Shown piece by piece: positions 40,407 to 50,584 of a stretch of 64,000 bases of DNA. The first letter of the stretch is position 1, and each line of letters begins with the position of its first letter. Source of the stretch: an uncultured Clostridia bacterium (GTDB taxonomy: Bacteria > Bacillota > Clostridia > UBA1381); the NCBI GenBank assembly GCA_947631085.1, contig CANRJY010000004.1, forward strand, positions 1-64,000, written 5' to 3'. The notes beneath the pieces were generated by a model. It worked only from the letters and a program-made list of their open reading frames with translations, was not told where the DNA came from and did no database searches. The translations under genes were made by a program, and so were the position numbers.

Positions 40407-41408
40407 TTACAGTACAAAACCGACCTTCTTATACACCTTTTTCAAAGTTCTCTGCGAAATTTTCCCCGCGCTCTCCGCGCCCTTTTCGCATATATCCATC
40501 AAATACTGCTTATCCGAAATAATTCTGTCGTATTCCGCGCGGATAGGCTTTAAGCACTCCACGACCGCCTCGGCGACGTCGCTCTTGAAATCGCCGTAGC
40601 CCTTGCCGGAGTAGTCCTTCACAATGTCGTCGATTTTCCGTCCCGTAACAGCCGACATAATGGAGAGCAGATTGTTAATTCCCGCCTTTGTCTCGTCGCC
40701 CTCGCGGTACTCTATAACGCCCTCGCTGTCCGTCACAGCGCTTTTTATCTTTTTCGCGACAATGTTCATATCGTCCATCATGGAGATATACGCCTTCGGG
40801 TTCGGATCGGATTTCGACATTTTCTTGGTCGGCTCCTGTAAGCTCATAACATTCGCGCCCACCTTCGGCAAAAGTCCCTCTGGAATTGTGAACACGTCGC
40901 CGTAGATCGCGTTAAAGCGCTGAGCAACGTCTCGGCATATCTCGATATGCTGCATCTGATCCTTCCCGACAGGCACATAATCCGCCTGATACAGCAGAAT
41001 ATCCGCCGCCATAAGCACGGGGTATGTAAACAGTCCCGCGTTTATGTTTTCCGCATGGCGCGCGGACTTGTCCTTAAACTGAGTCATACGCTGAAGCTCG
41101 CCCATATATGTGAAGCAATTCAATACCCACGCAAGCTCCGCGTGAGCGGGGTTATGCGACTGAATAAAGAGTATGTTCTCCTCCGGATCAATTCCGCACG
41201 CGATATAAAGCGCTAAAATTTCAAGCGTCCTGCGCCGCAGATCAGCCGGAGTTTGGCGCACAGTGATAGTGTGCATATCCATCATCGCGTAGATGCAGCG
41301 GTAGTCGTCTTGCAGGCTCACCCAGTTCCGTATCGCCCCGAGATAATTCCCGAGCGTCAGATTTCCCGACGGCTGTATGCCGGAAAAAATTATTTTCTTA
41401 TCGTCCAT
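40407..41408 (-). CDS. trpS: tryptophanyl-tRNA synthetase
   Basis: 333 residues, usual bacterial length. Class I synthetase: PSGNLTLGNYLG is the HIGH-equivalent, and KKMSKSDP (about 194-201) the KMSKS loop. ALWLNCF-like AWVLNCFTYMGELQRMTQFKDK is conserved. No T-box leader is visible in the 17 bp to the upstream gene, so it is a member of the long operon rather than separately tRNA-controlled. Confidence 0.97.
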   Translation of the reverse strand: MDDKKIIFSGIQPSGNLTLGNYLGAIRNWVSLQDDYRCIYAMMDMHTITVRQTPADLRRRTLEILALYIACGIDPEENILFIQSHNPAHAELAWVLNCFTYMGELQRMTQFKDKSARHAENINAGLFTYPVLMAADILLYQADYVPVGKDQMQHIEICRDVAQRFNAIYGDVFTIPEGLLPKVGANVMSLQEPTKKMSKSDPNPKAYISMMDDMNIVAKKIKSAVTDSEGVIEYREGDETKAGINNLLSIMSAVTGRKIDDIVKDYSGKGYGDFKSDVAEAVVECLKPIRAEYDRIISDKQYLMDICEKGAESAGKISQRTLKKVYKKVGFVL

Positions 41409-41425
41409 TTGTTTTCATTCCTTTT

Positions 41426-42619
41426 TTATAATAATTCCGTCAATACCTCGCCAATGCGGCGGATACCTTCCTCGATATTTTCAAGCGTCGCCGACGAGTA
41501 ATTCAGTCTGAACATATTCGACGGCGCGAATATATCCGTCGCGAAGTTCGAACCCGGCACGATCGCGACCTTCTTTTCAAGACAGCGGTCAACGATCGGC
41601 GTGATGTCCGTAATAGTCGGGCATTCGCACCAAAGGAAAATTCCGCCCTCCGGCGTTACCCACTTTACCTTGCCCTTCGGGAAATATTTTTCCATATTCT
41701 CAACCATACAAGCGCATTTTTTGCCGTACAGCTCGCGGTTTTTCGCGATATAGCTGTCAATGTTGTACTTCTTCATAAACTCCACGCACATAAGCTGCGT
41801 GAGCATCGGCGTGTGAACGTCGTTCACCTGCTTGAGCATTTCGATCTTCTCGGCAAGCTCCGCCGGAGCTACTATGTAGCCGAGTCTCATACCCGGCGAT
41901 AAAATCTTCGAGAACGAGCCCGCGTAAATTACTCTGCCCTCGGTGTCCATTGACTTTATCGTAGGCACGTCCTCGCCGGAGAAACGCAGATCGCCGTAGG
42001 GGTTGTCCTCCAGGATAAGCACGTCGTATTTCGACGCGAGCTCGAGCATTTTCTTTCTCTTTTCGAGCGACATCGTAACGCCCGTCGGGTTCTGGAACGT
42101 CGGGATAGTGTAGATGAATTTCACGCCGTCGTTATTTTTGAGCGCGTCCTCCAAGCCCTCCATGCTCATGCCGTCGTCCTCGACGGTCACGCCGACAAGC
42201 CCGCATTCGTATGTGCGGAACGCGTTCAAGCTGCCAATAAAGCTCGGGCTTTCAACAATGACCTTGTCGCCCTTATTAAGAACCGCCTTCGCCGTGAGGT
42301 CTATGCCCTGATTCGCGCCGGTCATGATAAGAATAGCGTCATTTTCGCCGACGGAATTGACCTTCTCCGCTCTCTGACGAGCGCAGTCGCGCATTTTCGG
42401 ATAACCGTCCGTCGTGCCGTACTGAAGCGCGAGCGTCGGATTTGTCATAAGAATCTTACCCGCGATTTTTGAAAGCTCCTCACCAGGAAACAGCTCCGAA
42501 GCGGGATTTCCGCCCGCGAGCGATATTATCTCGGGATCCGCCATGCGCTTAAACATCTCGCGGATAGCCGAGCCTTTCATATTTTTCACACGGTCGGCCA
42601 TGTATGATTTATATTCCAT
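41426..42619 (-). CDS. PLP-dependent aminotransferase (class I/II, 2-aminoadipate/aromatic type)
   Basis: 397 residues. ISLAGGNPASELFP (about 34-47) is the family I-gamma/LysN-like motif; NPTGVTMSLEKR and LEDNPYGDLRF follow, and the PLP lysine is in GSFSKILSPGMRLGY (about 229-243). The same fold covers 2-aminoadipate, aromatic and branched-chain aminotransferases, so the substrate is open. AAGGAGAGG before ATG. Lies between trpS and hisIE; linkage to aromatic metabolism is possible but not shown. Confidence 0.88.
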   Translation of the reverse strand: MEYKSYMADRVKNMKGSAIREMFKRMADPEIISLAGGNPASELFPGEELSKIAGKILMTNPTLALQYGTTDGYPKMRDCARQRAEKVNSVGENDAILIMTGANQGIDLTAKAVLNKGDKVIVESPSFIGSLNAFRTYECGLVGVTVEDDGMSMEGLEDALKNNDGVKFIYTIPTFQNPTGVTMSLEKRKKMLELASKYDVLILEDNPYGDLRFSGEDVPTIKSMDTEGRVIYAGSFSKILSPGMRLGYIVAPAELAEKIEMLKQVNDVHTPMLTQLMCVEFMKKYNIDSYIAKNRELYGKKCACMVENMEKYFPKGKVKWVTPEGGIFLWCECPTITDITPIVDRCLEKKVAIVPGSNFATDIFAPSNMFRLNYSSATLENIEEGIRRIGEVLTELL

Positions 42620-42666
42620 TTTATTTCCTCTCCTTATTTATCACAAACTATAATTTATCTGTATAC

Positions 42667-43302
42667 CTATCTTCGTCTTTCCATTTCCCTATAAATATCA
42701 TCCCACGTCATATCGTTATCCACGAGCATTACAGTCAAATGATACATCAAATCCGCTACCTCGTAGCTGATTTCCTCCTTTGAGCGGTTTTTGCCGGCTA
42801 TCACTACCTCCGCCGCTTCTTCGCCTACCTTTTTGAGTATCTTGTCCTCGCCCTTGTCAAATAGGTAATTCGTGTAGCTGCCCTCGGCGGGATTGCGCTT
42901 TCTGTCCATTACTACAGCCTGCTCGCGCATGACGGCATCGGATATGTATGTCGGCTCGATATCCTCGATAAGCTCGCCGTCCTTGACGCTTCTGTAGAAG
43001 CAGCTTCTGTTTCCCGTGTGGCACGCGGGTCCGACGGGAGAGGCTTCTATAACAAGACAGTCCCCGTCGCAGTCTACGCGTATTTTATCTACGAGCATAT
43101 AATTTCCCGACGTTTCGCCCTTCACCCAAACCTCCTTGCGGCTTCTCGACCAAAACGTTGCGCGTCCCGTTTCGATTGTCTGCTTTAATGTGTCCGCGTT
43201 CATGTATGCGACCATCAGCACCTCTTTCGTTTCGCGGTTCTGTACCACAGCAGGAATAAGTCCGCGCGAGTCGAATTTCAGTTCGTCCAAAAGCTTTTCC
43301 AT
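42667..43302 (-). CDS. hisIE: bifunctional phosphoribosyl-AMP cyclohydrolase / phosphoribosyl-ATP pyrophosphatase
   Basis: 211 residues. HisI part (1-105): WVKGETSGN and the Zn/Mg ligands VDCDGDCL and CHTGNRSCF. HisE part (about 115-205): [19 protein letters not shown] with metal-binding Glu residues. It performs steps 2 and 3 of histidine synthesis. No other his gene is in the window, so it is separated from the rest of the pathway. AAAGGAG before ATG. Confidence 0.95.
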   Translation of the reverse strand: MEKLLDELKFDSRGLIPAVVQNRETKEVLMVAYMNADTLKQTIETGRATFWSRSRKEVWVKGETSGNYMLVDKIRVDCDGDCLVIEASPVGPACHTGNRSCFYRSVKDGELIEDIEPTYISDAVMREQAVVMDRKRNPAEGSYTNYLFDKGEDKILKKVGEEAAEVVIAGKNRSKEEISYEVADLMYHLTVMLVDNDMTWDDIYREMERRR

Positions 43303-43333
43303 TATTATTCTCCTTTCGATTAAAATGATATTA

Positions 43334-43882
43334 CTATTTGAATGATATTACCTTTCTGTTTTTTATGAGATACTCCGCGCCCGAAATCACCGCGAACGCA
43401 ACGGAGATCCATATGAGAACGTCTATTATAAGCAGCGAGCTTACGCCTAAGAACAGCTCGTTTCCCATAATGAGGATCGTCGCTATTATAGCAATCATCT
43501 GAGATACTGTTTTTACTTTGCCCCACATACTTGCCGCTATTACGCTGCCCTCGCCCGCCGCGATGAGCCGTATTCCCGCGATCATAAACTCACGCGCGAG
43601 CACTATCATTAGCGCCCACGGAGACATCAGTCCGAAGTTCAGGAATATCACAAACGCCGCCGTTGTGAGCATTTTATCCGCGAGCGGATCGACGAATTTT
43701 CCGAATGTCGTTATCTGATTATACTTCCTCGCGATATACCCGTCGAGCCAGTCCGTAATCGAAGCGATCACAAACACCGCGAGCGCCGCATAACGGCAGA
43801 TATTACCTCCCTGCAGCAGCAGCGCCATAAAAACAGGCACGAGCACCACGCGAAGCAGCGTTAGCTTATTGGCTGTATTCAT
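43334..43882 (-). CDS. pgsA: CDP-diacylglycerol-glycerol-3-phosphate 3-phosphatidyltransferase
   Basis: 182 residues, five membrane helices. First committed step to phosphatidylglycerol. The CDP-alcohol phosphatidyltransferase motif D-G-x2-A-R-x8-G-x3-D-x3-D is complete in [18 protein letters not shown] followed by [14 protein letters not shown] upstream of ATG. The rimO-pgsA pair is a common Firmicutes arrangement. Confidence 0.95.
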   Translation of the reverse strand: MNTANKLTLLRVVLVPVFMALLLQGGNICRYAALAVFVIASITDWLDGYIARKYNQITTFGKFVDPLADKMLTTAAFVIFLNFGLMSPWALMIVLAREFMIAGIRLIAAGEGSVIAASMWGKVKTVSQMIAIIATILIMGNELFLGVSSLLIIDVLIWISVAFAVISGAEYLIKNRKVISFK

Positions 43883-43895
43883 TGTATCGTCCTCC

Positions 43896-45224
43896 TCACA
43901 CCATCTGTCCGCTTAAATCGTATTCGTCAGCGTCCAGGATTTTTACGTTGATTATATCGCCCTCGGCGATTTCGTCCTCCGCGCCGAAATATACCTTTCC
44001 GTCCACGTCTATGCTGTCCGCGCGGCTTCTGCCGTAGAACAGAAAGCTCTCCTCGTCGTAGCCCTCGACTATTACCTCAATAGTTTTGCCTATCTTCGCG
44101 CGGTTCAAGTCGAGAGATATGCCCTGCTGGAGCGTCATCAATCTGTCAAGACGTTCCTCCTTCACTTCCTCGTCGATCTGATCGGGAAAATCAGCCGCCG
44201 GAGTGCCTTCCTCGCGCGAGTACGCGAACACGCCCATACGGTCAAATTTTATTTCCTTCACAAACTCGTAAAGCTCGTCAAACTGTTCCTCCGTCTCGCC
44301 GGGGAAACCTGCTATAATCGACGTTCTTATCGCGCAGTCGGGCATTTTCGCGCGGATTTTTTCTATTTTCTTTATTATTTCCTCTCGGCTCGTCCTGCGC
44401 GCCATACGGCGGAGTATATAATTATTTATATGCTGAATGGGCATATCTATATATCGGCAAATTTTTTCGCTCGAAGCCATAGCGTTTATAAGCTCGTCCG
44501 TTATCGCTTCGGGATAGAAATAGTGAACGCGTATCCACTTGATTTTTTCTATCTTCACAAGCTCCCAAAACAGCTTGGGGAGCGCATATTCGCCGTAAAT
44601 GTCTTTGCCGTAGCGCGTGGTGTCCTGGGCGATCAGAATAAGCTCCTTAACGCCGTTATCCGCTAAAATCCGCGCTTCCTCGGCTATGTCCTCGATACGG
44701 CGGCTTCTGAAATGACCGCGTATTTTCGGTATCGCGCAGTATGTGCAGTTGTTGTCGCAGCCGTCCGCGATTTTAAGATACGCGGTATACGGCGGAGTTG
44801 TAAGTATTCGCGGCAGCCTTTCGGGCGGAGTTCTGTTTATATTGCCGCAGACCGCGCTTTTTTCGCCGCCGAGCGCGCTTTTGACAACGTCCGCGATTTT
44901 GTCGTAATCGCCCGTGCCGATAATAGAGTCAACCTCGGGCATTTCGAGCATTATCTCGTCCTTGTACCTCTCCGCGAGACACCCCGCCGCGATAAGCAGC
45001 CTACATCGTCCCGTTGTCTTATACTCAGCCATTTCCAGCAGTGTGTTAATAGACTCCTGCTTCGCAGATTCGATAAAGCCGCAGGTGTTGACCACGATTA
45101 TATCCGCTTCGGCGGGATCGGAAACTATGTCAAATCCGCCGTCGGCGAGAAGCCCGAGCATAATTTCCGAGTCCGTCTGATTTTTCGCGCAGCCGAGCGA
45201 CACCATTCCTATGTTATATTTCAT
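43896..45224 (-). CDS. rimO: ribosomal protein S12 methylthiotransferase
   Basis: 442 residues. Radical-SAM enzyme that methylthiolates Asp88 of S12. N-terminal domain cysteines C12, C48 and C82 bind one 4Fe-4S cluster; the radical-SAM cluster uses C156, C160 and C163 in CDNNCTYC. A TRAM domain ends the protein (about 375-440). NTCGFIESAKQES distinguishes RimO from MiaB. Starts 11 bp inside recX. Confidence 0.96.
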   Translation of the reverse strand: MKYNIGMVSLGCAKNQTDSEIMLGLLADGGFDIVSDPAEADIIVVNTCGFIESAKQESINTLLEMAEYKTTGRCRLLIAAGCLAERYKDEIMLEMPEVDSIIGTGDYDKIADVVKSALGGEKSAVCGNINRTPPERLPRILTTPPYTAYLKIADGCDNNCTYCAIPKIRGHFRSRRIEDIAEEARILADNGVKELILIAQDTTRYGKDIYGEYALPKLFWELVKIEKIKWIRVHYFYPEAITDELINAMASSEKICRYIDMPIQHINNYILRRMARRTSREEIIKKIEKIRAKMPDCAIRTSIIAGFPGETEEQFDELYEFVKEIKFDRMGVFAYSREEGTPAADFPDQIDEEVKEERLDRLMTLQQGISLDLNRAKIGKTIEVIVEGYDEESFLFYGRSRADSIDVDGKVYFGAEDEIAEGDIINVKILDADEYDLSGQMV

Positions 45225-45714
45225 CAGCTTCCCCTTTCGCCCGCTCTATACATTCCTTTATGTCGCCGAAGCCGTAGCCGCGGTAGATAAAGTAACGTAT
45301 ACAGCGGTCAACGCTTTTTTTCTCAAAATCTCCGCCGAGCTTTTTTACAACGAGCGGATACAGCCGCTCCTGTTCATCATCTTCCTCAAGCTCCGCCATA
45401 GCCTCAGCCGCGTCCTCGCCCGAAACACCGAGCCGTTTAAGCTCCGCTTCGATACGCTTTCCTCCGTATTTTTTGAGGTTTTTCAAATCCCTGACCTTTG
45501 AAAGCGCGTATTGCTCATCATTTACGAAGTTGTACTCACGGCAAAATTCAAGCGTTTTTTCTATATTTTCGTCGGTCGCTCCCGCGCGGCGGAGCTTGTC
45601 CGAAAGCTCCTTTTCGCTGTACGCGCGGAATGTCAGGAGCCTTAACGCCTTGTCCTTTGTCTGCTCGTAATTAAGCTCCTTTTGCTCGTAATTTCCATAT
45701 TTTCCGTATGCCAT
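45214..45714 (-). CDS. recX: regulatory protein RecX
   Basis: 166 residues. Three-helix repeats: ALRLLTFRAYSEKELSDKLRRAG, then YNFVNDEQYALSKVRDLK, then YGGKRIEAELKRLGVS. It binds RecA filaments and limits them. Start shares a base with the stop of the HD gene; overlaps rimO by 11 bp. In many Firmicutes recA stands by rimO-pgsA; recA itself is not in this window. Confidence 0.9.
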   Translation of the reverse strand: MAYGKYGNYEQKELNYEQTKDKALRLLTFRAYSEKELSDKLRRAGATDENIEKTLEFCREYNFVNDEQYALSKVRDLKNLKKYGGKRIEAELKRLGVSGEDAAEAMAELEEDDEQERLYPLVVKKLGGDFEKKSVDRCIRYFIYRGYGFGDIKECIERAKGEADEI

Positions 45715-46916
45715 TAATTTTTAAATTCCTCTAATTCAAAGTAACCGAATAATCTTCCGAAATCCAGTCCGCCGATATGCTTATCGGCATATTTTCCGGT
45801 AAGATGCTTGTAGCCGCTTATGATCTGCTCCGACTTAATGCCGTAGCTCAGCGACAGATACGCCTCGATATACGCCGAAAGCTGGTCACAGCCGCGTATT
45901 ATCTGCCCGTCGGCGGGACAGTATTTGTCGTCGTTGTATTTTTCGTTTATTTCGTCCGACGTTGTGAGGAGCGTTTGTCCGTCAACGATTATTTTTGACG
46001 AGAACTCGTTCTGCGTGTAATATTCAAGCTCCGCGTGCCACGACGGCGGCAGGAGAGGATATATCACCTCGCGCATCTGCTCGTCCTCGATATCGTGTAT
46101 TATGCTGTCAAGCCCCTTGATCGACGCTTTTACGGGTGAAACTATATCTCGTGTAAGAACCTCGGGTAAATCGTGGAACAAGCCGCCGAAAAAGTTGTTT
46201 ACAAGCCTTTCCGAACACGGTTTTTCAAGCTCCAGCGACATAAAATACGACAAAATCGCCACCACGAGCATATGCCCCATTACAAACGTCTGCGGCATTC
46301 TGACCGCCTTCGCCCAGCGCTGCTGATAGCGGAGCTTGCCCAACAGCGACAAAAACCGCTGCAAATATTCGCTACCCGCGAAATAGCGAAATCCCGAAAA
46401 CGTGTCGCAAGCCGCAAGCCCCTGCGCCATTTCCGCCTTCACTTGCTCGATGCCGTACGTTTCGCGGTTCATAGGGTAGATGATTGAAAATTCCCAGTTG
46501 CTCGCGTGATAGTGCGCGGCTTTTAAGATTTGCTTTTCGAGCTTGCTGTAGTCGGGCTCGAGATAATACCGCTCCATACGCTCGTAAAATCCGCCGCCGA
46601 GCGCGGTTAAATCGTCCTTTAACTCGTCAAGCACCCACCTGTCGATTTGATTGCCCTTTTCCTTGACGAGCTTGTGATATATAGGAGGCTTGATGTCCGT
46701 CAGTATGCTTCTGTGGAAAAACTCGAATATCCCGCCCTCGACGAGCTTTAATCTGTCAACGCTTTCGCCCTCGCAGCGCGCGAGAACATACGCGTAAAAC
46801 ATTTTATGCGCCTGTTTATCAAGCTCGGTAAACCCTGTCCAAGGGCGGATATGGTCGTTCCACCGCTGAATCGACGCGGCCTCGTAGATAAGCGAAATGA
46901 GCGATTTTGTAATCAT
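45714..46916 (-). CDS. HD-domain metal-dependent phosphohydrolase
   Basis: 400 residues. An HD-type site is visible: His in GHMLVVAILSYF (about 215), then FFGGLFHDLPEVLTRDI (about 240-256) with the His-Asp pair and following Glu/Asp. The middle part resembles YfbR-type 5'-nucleotidase HD proteins, but the N-terminal 150 residues (SIQRWNDHIRPWTGFTELDKQAHKM) contain a second, possibly degenerate unit with a His-Arg signature of the family. Reaction unknown; nucleotide or cyclic-nucleotide cleavage is likely. AAGGAGG 6 bp before ATG. Confidence 0.82.
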   Translation of the reverse strand: MITKSLISLIYEAASIQRWNDHIRPWTGFTELDKQAHKMFYAYVLARCEGESVDRLKLVEGGIFEFFHRSILTDIKPPIYHKLVKEKGNQIDRWVLDELKDDLTALGGGFYERMERYYLEPDYSKLEKQILKAAHYHASNWEFSIIYPMNRETYGIEQVKAEMAQGLAACDTFSGFRYFAGSEYLQRFLSLLGKLRYQQRWAKAVRMPQTFVMGHMLVVAILSYFMSLELEKPCSERLVNNFFGGLFHDLPEVLTRDIVSPVKASIKGLDSIIHDIEDEQMREVIYPLLPPSWHAELEYYTQNEFSSKIIVDGQTLLTTSDEINEKYNDDKYCPADGQIIRGCDQLSAYIEAYLSLSYGIKSEQIISGYKHLTGKYADKHIGGLDFGRLFGYFELEEFKN

Positions 46917-46977
46917 GTCGAGCCTCCTTTTTCGGACGTGCGGACGCGCACGCGCAGATAAATCACAATTTATCTCC

Positions 46978-48645
46978 TTATTTATTTATCTTCTTCCAGC
47001 TATCCTTCAACGCCACAGACCTGTTGAACACCGGCTTGTCCGGCGTGCTGTCGGGGTCTACGCAGAAATAGCCGAGACGCAGGAATTGGAATTTGTCGCC
47101 GGCTTTTAAATTCTTCAGCGTGCTTTCCACCTTCGCGTTCTCTATCACGACCATCGACTCGGGATTCAAATTTTCCGTAAAATCGCCGACATTACTCTCA
47201 TCCGACGGGTTCTCGACGTTAAACAGCCTGTCGTAAAGGCGCACCTCCGCGTCGATCGCGTGAGCCGCGCTCACCCAGTGGATCGTACCCTTCACCTTGC
47301 GCCCGTCGGGCGTGTCGCCGCCTCGCGATTCAGGATCGTAGGTGCAGTGAAGCGTTGTGATATTGCCGTCGTCGTCCGCCTCATAGCCCGTGCAGGTAAT
47401 GTAATACGCGCTCTTCAAGCGCACCTCGCGTCCTAAAGTTAAGCGGAAATATTTCTTCGGCGCATCAAGCATGAAATCGTCCTGCTCGATATAGATCTCC
47501 TTCGAAAATTCCACCTTGCGCTTGCCCAGCTCGGGCTTTTCTGGATTTATTTCAACCTCTATTTCCTCAACCAAATCATCGGGATAATTATCGATTATAA
47601 CCTTTAACGGTCTTAAAACAGCCATAGCGCGCGGAGCGTTTTTGTTTAAATCGTCTCTCAAACACGCCTCCAAAAGCGAAAAATCTATCACGCTGTTCGC
47701 CTTCGCGACGCCTATTCTGTCGCAGAAATCGCGGATAGCCGCGGGAGTGTAGCCGCGTCTGCGCATACCGCAGATCGTTGACATACGCGGATCGTCCCAG
47801 CCGGACACTATGCCGTTTTTTACAAGCTTTAAGCAGCGTCGTTTGCTCGTTAATGTGTAATTTAAATTCATTCTCGCAAACTCGATCTGACGCGACGGCT
47901 TTTCATATCCCACCTCGCGCAGTACCCACTCATAGAGCGGTCTGTGATCCTCAAATTCGAGCGTACATAGCGAATGTGTCACGCCCTCCACCGTATCGGA
48001 TATCGGGTGCGCGAAATCGTACATCGGGTATACCACCCACTTGTCGCCCGTGCGGTGATGATGCGCGCGGAGTATTCTGTAAATTACAGGATCGCGCATA
48101 TTGAGATTGCCCGAAGCCATATCTATTTTCGCGCGGAGCACCTTAGCGCCGTCCTCGAACTCGCCGTCCGCCATACGCTTGAACAAATCGAGATTTTCCT
48201 CGACCGAGCGGTCGCGGTACGGGCTGTTTTTGCCAGGAGTTTTAAGCGTGCCGCGATAGGCGCGTATCTCGTCGGCGGACAAATCGTCAACATACGCCTT
48301 GCCCTTTTTTATAAGCGTGACCGCCGCCTCGTATATATCGTCAAAATAGTCCGACGCGTAAAGCACCTTGCCCCACTTGAAGCCGAGCCACTTTATATCC
48401 TCCATTATCGAATCGACGTACTCAACGTCCTCCTTAGTCGGATTTGTGTCGTCAAGACGCAGGTTGCAGACCCCGCCGTATTTTGCCGCCATGCCGAAGT
48501 CGATGCTTATCGCCTTCGCGTGACCGACGTGCAGATAGCCGTTAGGCTCGGGCGGGAAACGCGTCTGAACCTCGCTGTAAACGCCGTCCTTCAGATCCTT
48601 TTCAATCGCGTCCTCGATAAAATTTTTTATATAAACCTCTTCCAT
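46978..48645 (-). CDS. glnS: glutaminyl-tRNA synthetase
   Basis: 555 residues. Class Ic synthetase with [16 protein letters not shown] (HIGH region), [17 protein letters not shown] (typical of GlnRS), [11 protein letters not shown] (KMSKS position) and the two-barrel C-terminal anticodon domain. GlnRS is not universal in Firmicutes, most of which amidate Glu-tRNA(Gln); its presence implies direct charging of tRNA(Gln). Adjacent to gltX, 111 bp downstream of its stop. GGAGGAG upstream of ATG. Confidence 0.96.
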   Translation of the reverse strand: MEEVYIKNFIEDAIEKDLKDGVYSEVQTRFPPEPNGYLHVGHAKAISIDFGMAAKYGGVCNLRLDDTNPTKEDVEYVDSIMEDIKWLGFKWGKVLYASDYFDDIYEAAVTLIKKGKAYVDDLSADEIRAYRGTLKTPGKNSPYRDRSVEENLDLFKRMADGEFEDGAKVLRAKIDMASGNLNMRDPVIYRILRAHHHRTGDKWVVYPMYDFAHPISDTVEGVTHSLCTLEFEDHRPLYEWVLREVGYEKPSRQIEFARMNLNYTLTSKRRCLKLVKNGIVSGWDDPRMSTICGMRRRGYTPAAIRDFCDRIGVAKANSVIDFSLLEACLRDDLNKNAPRAMAVLRPLKVIIDNYPDDLVEEIEVEINPEKPELGKRKVEFSKEIYIEQDDFMLDAPKKYFRLTLGREVRLKSAYYITCTGYEADDDGNITTLHCTYDPESRGGDTPDGRKVKGTIHWVSAAHAIDAEVRLYDRLFNVENPSDESNVGDFTENLNPESMVVIENAKVESTLKNLKAGDKFQFLRLGYFCVDPDSTPDKPVFNRSVALKDSWKKINK

Positions 48646-48700
48646 TCAAAAACTCCTCCCATTCAGCTTGAAAGAAAATCGTTCAGATTGCTGTTTTGCA

Positions 48701-48733
48701 GCTCGGGTGCTGTACAAGTGTACCGCCCCGAGC
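48701..48733. repeat. nested inverted repeat between gltX and glnS
   Basis: GCTCGGG (48701-48707) pairs with CCCGAGC (48727-48733), with TGTACA/TGTAC inside. No T-run follows on either strand. It could be a processing or pausing hairpin. It does not meet T-box requirements. Confidence 0.5.
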
Positions 48734-48756
48734 GAAAAGCAGTGAGATGGGCGATT

Positions 48757-50421
48757 TTACTCAAGCGTCCTTAGAGCATCTATCGCTTCATCTATTCGTT
48801 TTATTACTTCATTTGAACCTAAAACACGCATAATTTCATACAAATCGGGCGTATTTCTGCGTCCCGTTACAGCCGCGCGGATAACTCCCGCGACATCGCC
48901 GACGTGTCCCTTGTATTGGTCGGGATTTTTCTTATACTCCTTCGGCGCTTTCGCGTAGCCCAGGCTTACCGCCATATCGCGCACCTGCGGGAACCAGTCC
49001 TCGGCGGTAACAGTTCCGTCGTATATGGTCTTATACGTTTCGAGAATTTCAGCCATATCCGCGTTTGATAAGTTGTCCGCGAAATCGCGCTTTCTGTCCC
49101 AAAGCTCGTCGTAGAAGTAGGAAACGTAGCCTTCAACGTCCTCCCACTTCGCGATGTCCTTCCTCGGCTTCGCGCTGCCGCGCTCTATCGCGAGTATTTC
49201 ACGAGCGTATTCCTCGTTGTCGCGGAACAGCTCGTAGAGTCTTGTGTTGTACTTTTTAGCCCACGCCGCCGACAGGTCGAATACCTCCTCGGCGCTGAGC
49301 CTGCATATATAATTCTTGCTCACGTCGTTGAGCTTGACAAAATCGAACAGCGCGCCCGCCTTGCTCATTTTCGACAGCGAGAATTTGAAATCCTTAATAT
49401 CCGCGTCGGGATTGGCAAGCCGCCAGTCCTCGTAGTTGGAGTTTGCGAGCGTCATGAGATATTCCCAAACCGAGCCCGCGGGATAGCCCGCTTCCTCGTA
49501 GAAGCTTACAGCCGCCTCGGGGTCTTTGCGCTTTGAAATCTTGCGCTTGCCGCCGTTTTCCTCCTTCATTATCGGCGCGATATGCACATATTTCGGAGCT
49601 TTAAAGCCCAAAACATAGAAAAGCTGCAAATGGATAGGCGCTGACGATATCCACTCGTCGCCGCGTATTACATGCGTTGTGCGCATGAGGTGGTCGTCTA
49701 TCGCGTGCGCGAAATGGTACGTCGGAGTGCCGTCCTTTTTCAGGAGCACTATGTCCATTATATTTTCGGGCATCTCTATCTCGCCCTTTATTCCGTCCTT
49801 GAATTTCACGCGCCTGTCGGGGCTGCCCGGCGATTTGAGCCTTACAACGTACTCCGCTCCGCTCTCAATCAATTCCCGCGCCCTTTCCGGCGTTATATCG
49901 CGGTATTTCGCGTACTCGCCGTAAATTCCCGGGAGCAGCTTCTTTTCCTCCTGCTCCGCGCGGATCGCGGCGATCTCCTCCTCCGTCATAAAGCACGGAT
50001 ACGCGAGCCCCTTCTCGACGAGCGACTTCACATACGCGTGGTAAATGTCGTTTCGCTTGCTCTGTATGTACGGTCCGTACGCGCCCTTTTCCTCGGTCTG
50101 CGAGATAACTCCCTCGTCAAACTCTATATCGAACGCCCTCAGCCCGTCAACGATCATATCAACGCCGCCCTCGACCTCGCGCTTTTTGTCGGTGTCCTCG
50201 ATCCTCAGGTAAAACACGCCGCCCGACGAGCGCGCCGCCGTCATGCCCGCGAACGACGCGAACAGTCCGCCGAAGTGCAGAAATCCCGTTGGGCTCGGTG
50301 AAAAACGCGTAACAACAGCTCCCTCGGGAAGCCTTCGCGGCGGATAAATTTCCTCATAGTCGGCGGGAGTTTTCGTGATCTCGGGGAAAAGCAGCTCCGC
50401 CATTTTGGTATTGTCGTCCAT
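48757..50421 (-). CDS. gltX: glutamyl-tRNA synthetase
   Basis: 554 residues from ATG at 50421 (GGAGG 6 bp before; the promoter at 50465-50493 excludes the longer reading). HIGH equivalent FSPSPTGFLHFGG, KMSKS equivalent KRKISKRKDP (about 310-318). Longer than the 490-residue Bacillus enzyme, as in several Clostridia. First gene of the leftward run that continues with glnS. Confidence 0.94.
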   Translation of the reverse strand: MDDNTKMAELLFPEITKTPADYEEIYPPRRLPEGAVVTRFSPSPTGFLHFGGLFASFAGMTAARSSGGVFYLRIEDTDKKREVEGGVDMIVDGLRAFDIEFDEGVISQTEEKGAYGPYIQSKRNDIYHAYVKSLVEKGLAYPCFMTEEEIAAIRAEQEEKKLLPGIYGEYAKYRDITPERARELIESGAEYVVRLKSPGSPDRRVKFKDGIKGEIEMPENIMDIVLLKKDGTPTYHFAHAIDDHLMRTTHVIRGDEWISSAPIHLQLFYVLGFKAPKYVHIAPIMKEENGGKRKISKRKDPEAAVSFYEEAGYPAGSVWEYLMTLANSNYEDWRLANPDADIKDFKFSLSKMSKAGALFDFVKLNDVSKNYICRLSAEEVFDLSAAWAKKYNTRLYELFRDNEEYAREILAIERGSAKPRKDIAKWEDVEGYVSYFYDELWDRKRDFADNLSNADMAEILETYKTIYDGTVTAEDWFPQVRDMAVSLGYAKAPKEYKKNPDQYKGHVGDVAGVIRAAVTGRRNTPDLYEIMRVLGSNEVIKRIDEAIDALRTLE

Positions 50422-50464
50422 TATAATCCTCCATTTTATTAAAGTACATACTAAATCATTATAT

Positions 50465-50493
50465 ATTATACCTAAAACGCAATACAATATCAA
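50465..50493 (-). promoter_or_regulatory. promoter of gltX operon
   Basis: On the minus strand TTGATA (50488-50493), 17 bp, TATAAT (50465-50470). Start near 50458 gives a leader of about 37 nt, too short for a T-box. Confidence 0.8.
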
Positions 50494-50584
50494 GCGATTT
50501 AGAAAAATTTTTCAAAAAAGCGGAACAAAATCCAAAAATTTACGTCTAATACAATAGAATAAATTTTTACGGAGGTATGGACAA

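Noticed and set aside
48646-48756. T-box leader before glnS
   Set aside because: The GGCGGTAC word on the minus strand is only a partial T-box match; there is no specifier stem or terminator and the space is too short.
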